The translations under genes and the position numbers were made by a program. This document shows, in pieces, positions 16,888 through 20,104 of a DNA stretch of 20,104 nucleotides. Every line of letters begins with the position of its first letter. Positions within the stretch are counted from its first letter, which is position 1. The notes under the pieces are model-generated. The model saw only the letters and a program-made list of their open reading frames with translations. It searched no databases and had not been told where the DNA came from. The DNA is from Sediminibacterium sp. (lineage in GTDB: Bacteria; Bacteroidota; Bacteroidia; Chitinophagales; Chitinophagaceae), in the NCBI GenBank assembly GCA_023263235.1, contig JALQXE010000110.1, positions 1 through 20,104 on the forward strand. Reading direction: 5' to 3'.

Positions 16888-17337
16888 ATGGAAATTAAAA
16901 TTAGACAAGCTGTTAAAGAAGACTGTGCCCGAATGATGGAACTCATTCATGAACTAGCCGTATACGAAAAAGCACCTGAACAGGTAGTAGTCCCTTTTGA
17001 GCATTTTGTTGAAAGTGGATTTGGAGAAAAACCTGTTTGGTGGGCCCTGGTTGCCGAAGTAAATGGCAAAGTGGAAGGGATGGCATTATATTATATTCGC
17101 TATTCCACATGGAAAGGACAAAGAATGTATTTAGAAGATTTAGTAGTAGCCGAAAATATGCGTGGAAATAAAATAGGCAGTCTATTATTTGATGCCTTAA
17201 TCCTTGAAGCAAAAGCAAAGCACTTTATTGGAATGAACTGGCAGGCACTAGATTGGAACGAACCTGCATTAAATTTTTACAGAAAATACAATAGTGGTTT
17301 TGATCCTGAATGGGTAAACTGCTCCATTGATTTTTAA
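16888..17337 (+). CDS. GNAT acetyltransferase, spermidine/spermine N1-acetyltransferase-like
   Basis: A 149-residue GNAT enzyme that moves acetyl from acetyl-CoA to an amine. Its block order closely follows the eukaryotic SSAT (diamine / thialysine acetyltransferase) group: REDC-like start with ELAVYEKAPEQV (23-33), SGFGEKP (43-49), LVAEV (54-58), ALYYIRYSTWKG (66-77), YLEDLVV (81-87), the acetyl-CoA loop RGNKIGS (92-98), and DWNEPALNFYRK (122-133) with Y131 at the usual general-acid site. A small polyamine or diamine, or a lysine analogue, is thus a reasonable substrate guess, but specificity is not proven. No export signal is visible. It starts 19 nt after the PLP enzyme and ends 8 nt from the convergent PorP/SprF-family gene. 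Confidence 0.9.
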   Translation: MEIKIRQAVKEDCARMMELIHELAVYEKAPEQVVVPFEHFVESGFGEKPVWWALVAEVNGKVEGMALYYIRYSTWKGQRMYLEDLVVAENMRGNKIGSLLFDALILEAKAKHFIGMNWQALDWNEPALNFYRKYNSGFDPEWVNCSIDF

Positions 17338-17345
17338 TACCAATA

Positions 17346-18350
17346 TTAGTCAAAAAGTGTTCGATATCTGTTCTCTTTTCTTTTTTCTCCAAACTTCCTA
17401 GATAGTGTAAATTCAAAAGAACTCATTCTTAAATTGGAAGCAGTTAAGTTAGACGAGAAAACGTCATAACTAAACCCATACGTAAATTTATTTCTAATGT
17501 ACGCTACTGTAGGTATAAAAGCCTCATTCAACCTGTACAAACAACCCACATACAACTTATTGTAATCATATTCATCGTTTCTTACACTCAATCCAAATAA
17601 GCCCCCAACAATATATTGACTCTGAGAAGGCCTATTTAAATAATTCAAATACAAAAGGAATGAATTATGATTATACATAGGTAACTCACTATTTACAAAA
17701 GCCCTAAATCTTAATCCTTCCGCTTTATTAAAAGGAGAATATGTAAGATTTGGTTTGTCATATAAATAAGTCATAAATCCTGCTTGAATAAATTTAGATT
17801 CATCATGCTTCGTATACATAACGCCCGCATTGGTAGTTATGTTATTTGGATAAGACTGAAGGTTCTCTAATGTAGGAAAAGACAATACACCTCTGTAATC
17901 ATACTGGTCTCCAAATCTTAGTTTAGTCCTATCAATATTGGTAAAAGCATATGTAATCCCTATCCCTAAAGACAAATGACTATACAATTCTCTATCTAAA
18001 AAAATATGATACGCTCCATTTAAGGTTAGATAATTATTTTTTAAAGCGCCTTGCATCACTTCATCATCAATATACTGAATACCTATTCCAAAATAATTAT
18101 AACTTTCTTCTAAATCATATTTAAGCCTCGTATCATATGAAAATAAAAAAGACCTAAACAAATCGGTATTGCCATCAATTAATTGGTTCTTGTAATTTGA
18201 TTGAAACCTTTGATCATATGCTCCACCACCAGCTGACGAAGGATTTTGATATTGACTTGCAGAGAAAGGTTGAGACAAAATAATTTCCTGACCACTAACC
18301 GCAGTCCTAGCACAAAATATAACCAATAATATAATAATTCGTTTCCTCAA
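17346..18350 (-). CDS. PorP/SprF family type IX secretion system membrane protein
   Basis: A 334-residue outer-membrane beta-barrel of the PorP/SprF family. Members sit downstream of genes for T9SS substrates with type B C-terminal domains and help export or attach that substrate (SprF for SprB in Flavobacterium). A signal peptide (MRKRIIILLVIFCARTAVSG, cut before Q21) is followed by the family hallmark of mature PorP/SprF proteins, LSQPFSASQYQNPSSAG (25-41), and then alternating amphipathic strands such as YFGIGIQYIDDEV and SHLSLGIGITYAF. The last strands (SFEFTLSRKFG) look barrel-like, followed by a basic tail. The start is TTG at 18350: the frame has no ATG or GTG before the signal peptide. 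The upstream substrate gene stops 7 nt before, so the two are almost surely one transcript. Which paralogue it is cannot be told, so no gene symbol is given. Confidence 0.92.
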   Translation of the reverse strand: MRKRIIILLVIFCARTAVSGQEIILSQPFSASQYQNPSSAGGGAYDQRFQSNYKNQLIDGNTDLFRSFLFSYDTRLKYDLEESYNYFGIGIQYIDDEVMQGALKNNYLTLNGAYHIFLDRELYSHLSLGIGITYAFTNIDRTKLRFGDQYDYRGVLSFPTLENLQSYPNNITTNAGVMYTKHDESKFIQAGFMTYLYDKPNLTYSPFNKAEGLRFRAFVNSELPMYNHNSFLLYLNYLNRPSQSQYIVGGLFGLSVRNDEYDYNKLYVGCLYRLNEAFIPTVAYIRNKFTYGFSYDVFSSNLTASNLRMSSFEFTLSRKFGEKRKENRYRTLFD

Positions 18351-18357
18351 AAAAGAT

Positions 18358-20104
18358 TTATTTAATTAACAAGAAAGAACCTCGCTTTGTTAATGTTCTG
18401 CCATCCTTGGTTTCAAATGTAGCAATCCAGAAATAACCATCTGAATCCTGCACTTTACCATTGACAGCGCCATTCCATCCATTTTCAATCTCACTCATCG
18501 TACAACAAACCTTGGTGCCATATCTATTAAAAATACTTAAACTAGTTACTTTGTCTATTCCCGCGTTTTTAATACTCTTAATCACGTCATTTAAACCGTC
18601 ATAATTTGGAGTGAAGGCATTAGGTAAATCAAAAATGAAATCTCTTGTAACATCAATGTGGTAGTTATCAGCAACCGTACATTTACTTGTGGTATCGGTT
18701 CTAACTAAAACATAATCTGTTGTATTCTCACCATTAAAAATTGGGTTAGGCTTGTCGTAATAATTTAAGTTTAACCCTGGTTGCCAATTGTAAATAACAT
18801 ATCCTGAATCCAATTTAGTGGGTATCACAAAATTATCTTTATAAAATGCTTGATAATTAAAACGCTGAGGCAATACTGGATCGTAAGTTTTAACCTGGAA
18901 TGTATTTGTATTTTGTGAAACGCAACCATTCATATCTTTTACATTAAAATATACATTGGTCACACCGCCTTTAACCCCTAATAAGTAGCCATCTTTTTGA
19001 CCCAACACATTGGCGTTATTAGTATAAAAAGTATAACTATAAGGTGGCACCCCTAAAGCAGCATTATTTTTCAAACTCACTCTTAAGCCAGCGCATAAAC
19101 TAAATAAATCAGGTAATGGTGTTACTGTAGGTACTTCAAAAATCGTTGCAACCACTGGCGATCTTGGTGCACTCGTACAACCATCTTGCAAAGCCTCGGC
19201 ATAATAAGTGGTAGTGTTTCTAATTAATGGTGTAGTATATTTTGATGCTGTTAGTAATGAAGTGCCGCCAGATGCATTGGTGAACCAGTTAATTACACCT
19301 CCACTAGTAGTTGCGCTTAATTCTAAGTAGCCAGGTCCACAATAAGTTGCATTGGTAACACTTGTAATTGAAGGGATTGGTTTAATTTTTGCTAAAACAG
19401 CTGTTCTATCAAAAGAAACACATCCTCTAAATATAGCACCTGCATAATAATTGGTACTTGAATTTAAAAAAGGAGTTGTAAAACTATTAGCACCCCCTAC
19501 AGCAGATCCTCCAGTACTTGCTTCATACCAATTAGGAATACCTAGGTTAGATTCAGCATATAATTCAACAATACCAGGTCCGCATCTTTCCGCAGGCACC
19601 ACTTTTGTAACTAATGGAGTAGGTATTACTTCAAGTTCAATAGGTGCGGTATATTCCGTTTTACAAACACCATTTCTAACAGAAGCTCTATAATACTTAA
19701 AGGATGAAATAGCACCTGGTGCTGTATTATCTATAGCACTATTTAAGAAATTACCTGTATTTATTGTATTTGTATAATTTAGTGAATTGGCCGTTCCAAT
19801 AACAGATGAACTGTTTGAAACAGTTGTTATTTGCCATACAATATTTGAACCGGTGTTATTTTTTATTGAGATGGTTGGCTTCTCACTTAAGTTACAAATT
19901 GGAGAACTACCTTTTAAGTAATAAGCGTCTCCTGCAACCGTAGCGGCATCTGTTTGAACGGATACAATCTCAGAATAAATTGCAGGACACATTCCACTCG
20001 TTACTTGCGCTCTATATGTTGTAGTACCTGCTACATTGGTTAAGATATTTCCAAATGGCAATGTCGCACTTGTTAATCCAGCCATATTGCCATATGCACT
20101 TCCT
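18358..20104 (-). CDS. Large secreted Ig-like-repeat protein with gliding-motility-associated (type B) C-terminal domain (3' part)
   Basis: The C-terminal 581 codons of a surface or secreted protein whose 5' end lies beyond the right edge; the frame stays open to 20103. It consists of Ig-like units, each closing with a TTYYA-x5-GC-type strand. The final units, before the sorting domain, contain PLPDLFSLCAG and a PKD-like stretch. The last ~90 residues are the gliding-motility-associated, type B T9SS domain: FDLPNAFTPNYDGLND, then SIFNRYGTKV, then a GWNG motif, and DGYFWIATF, with a terminal basic strand ending in FLLIK. This domain directs export through the T9SS (SprA is encoded ~4 kb away). 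It is followed 7 nt later by a PorP/SprF gene. Unusually, a CysCys pair sits after the RYGTKV strand. A role as adhesin is inferred from the repeats; no catalytic domain is seen in the part present. Confidence 0.92.
   Translation of the reverse strand, partial: GSAYGNMAGLTSATLPFGNILTNVAGTTTYRAQVTSGMCPAIYSEIVSVQTDAATVAGDAYYLKGSSPICNLSEKPTISIKNNTGSNIVWQITTVSNSSSVIGTANSLNYTNTINTGNFLNSAIDNTAPGAISSFKYYRASVRNGVCKTEYTAPIELEVIPTPLVTKVVPAERCGPGIVELYAESNLGIPNWYEASTGGSAVGGANSFTTPFLNSSTNYYAGAIFRGCVSFDRTAVLAKIKPIPSITSVTNATYCGPGYLELSATTSGGVINWFTNASGGTSLLTASKYTTPLIRNTTTYYAEALQDGCTSAPRSPVVATIFEVPTVTPLPDLFSLCAGLRVSLKNNAALGVPPYSYTFYTNNANVLGQKDGYLLGVKGGVTNVYFNVKDMNGCVSQNTNTFQVKTYDPVLPQRFNYQAFYKDNFVIPTKLDSGYVIYNWQPGLNLNYYDKPNPIFNGENTTDYVLVRTDTTSKCTVADNYHIDVTRDFIFDLPNAFTPNYDGLNDVIKSIKNAGIDKVTSLSIFNRYGTKVCCTMSEIENGWNGAVNGKVQDSDGYFWIATFETKDGRTLTKRGSFLLIK
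18361..18630 (-). other. Type B T9SS C-terminal sorting domain (gliding-motility-associated)
   Basis: The last 90 codons of the surface protein match the gliding-motility-associated C-terminal domain family. In order these are an FTPNYDGLND loop, a strand SLSIFNRYGTKV, a W-containing NGWNGAVNGK turn, the DGYFWIATFE strand, and a final LTKRGSFLLIK strand. Such domains need the SprA translocon and a PorP/SprF partner; both are encoded in this window. Confidence 0.88.
19141..19623 (-). repeat. Two tandem ~80-residue Ig-like repeats in the surface protein
   Basis: Two adjacent protein-level repeats of about 80 residues occupy 19384-19623 and 19141-19383. Each begins with a P-x-P proline step and has a CGPG-x-[VL]-EL strand, a tryptophan strand (PNWYEASTGG and INWFTNASGG), a TTP turn, and the closing YYA-x5-GC strand. 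Two cysteines in matching positions could form one disulfide per repeat. Two more divergent units precede them at ~19624-20085 with the same closing strand. The units differ at many positions, so these are old duplications, not recent DNA repeats. Confidence 0.8.

Overview
The window is AT-rich chromosomal DNA from a member of the phylum Bacteroidota, most likely a Chitinophagaceae-type organism (family placement is inference). The evidence is a full-length sprA-type gene of the type IX secretion system (T9SS), a PorP/SprF-family outer-membrane gene, a secreted protein with a gliding-motility-associated (type B) C-terminal domain, and a DUF3127 gene. Most starts also lack a Shine-Dalgarno sequence, and two upstream regions carry exact TAnnTTTG (Bacteroidota -7) boxes. 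Thirteen protein genes are supported. Two are cut by the window edges: dnaA on the left and the cell-surface protein on the right. I saw no RNA genes, CRISPR arrays, insertion sequences or prophage.

Layout. (1) 1-873, minus: 5' part of dnaA. (2) 874-1205: a 332-nt AT-rich divergent spacer with one near-consensus DnaA box. (3) 1206-1577, plus: small OB-fold-like DUF3127 protein ending in an SSB-like acidic tip, followed by a COG2509-type FAD-dependent oxidoreductase (1651-3258). (4) 3283-4263, minus: exported zinc-dependent nuclease/phospholipase C-fold protein, convergent with the oxidoreductase. (5) 4394-6681, plus: a two-gene NatA/NatB-like ABC-2 exporter. (6) 6665-14505, minus: ruvA followed by the 2417-codon sprA. 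The sprA 3' end overlaps the ABC permease 3' end by 17 bp. (7) 14606-17337, plus: fabH, a Cys/Met-metabolism PLP enzyme and an SSAT-like GNAT acetyltransferase, closely spaced and probably co-transcribed. (8) 17346-20104, minus: the 3' part of a large Ig-like-repeat surface protein with a T9SS type B sorting domain, then a PorP/SprF-family gene 7 nt downstream.

How the genes fit together. SprA is the outer-membrane T9SS translocon. The Ig-repeat protein looks like a T9SS substrate, and the PorP/SprF protein is its probable dedicated partner for export or attachment. The left end is a replication-initiation neighbourhood (DnaA, possible origin, SSB-tip protein). The rest is housekeeping: fatty-acid initiation, sulfur amino-acid metabolism, acetylation, ABC export and Holliday-junction repair.

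The window is mostly ordinary and very compact. I found no convincing new multi-gene system. The points most worth a second look are the SSB-like tail on the DUF3127 protein, the apparent TTG starts of both T9SS membrane genes, the 17-bp antisense overlap of sprA with the ABC permease, the mixed S1/P1-phospholipase C metal site, and a CysCys pair inside the type B sorting domain.
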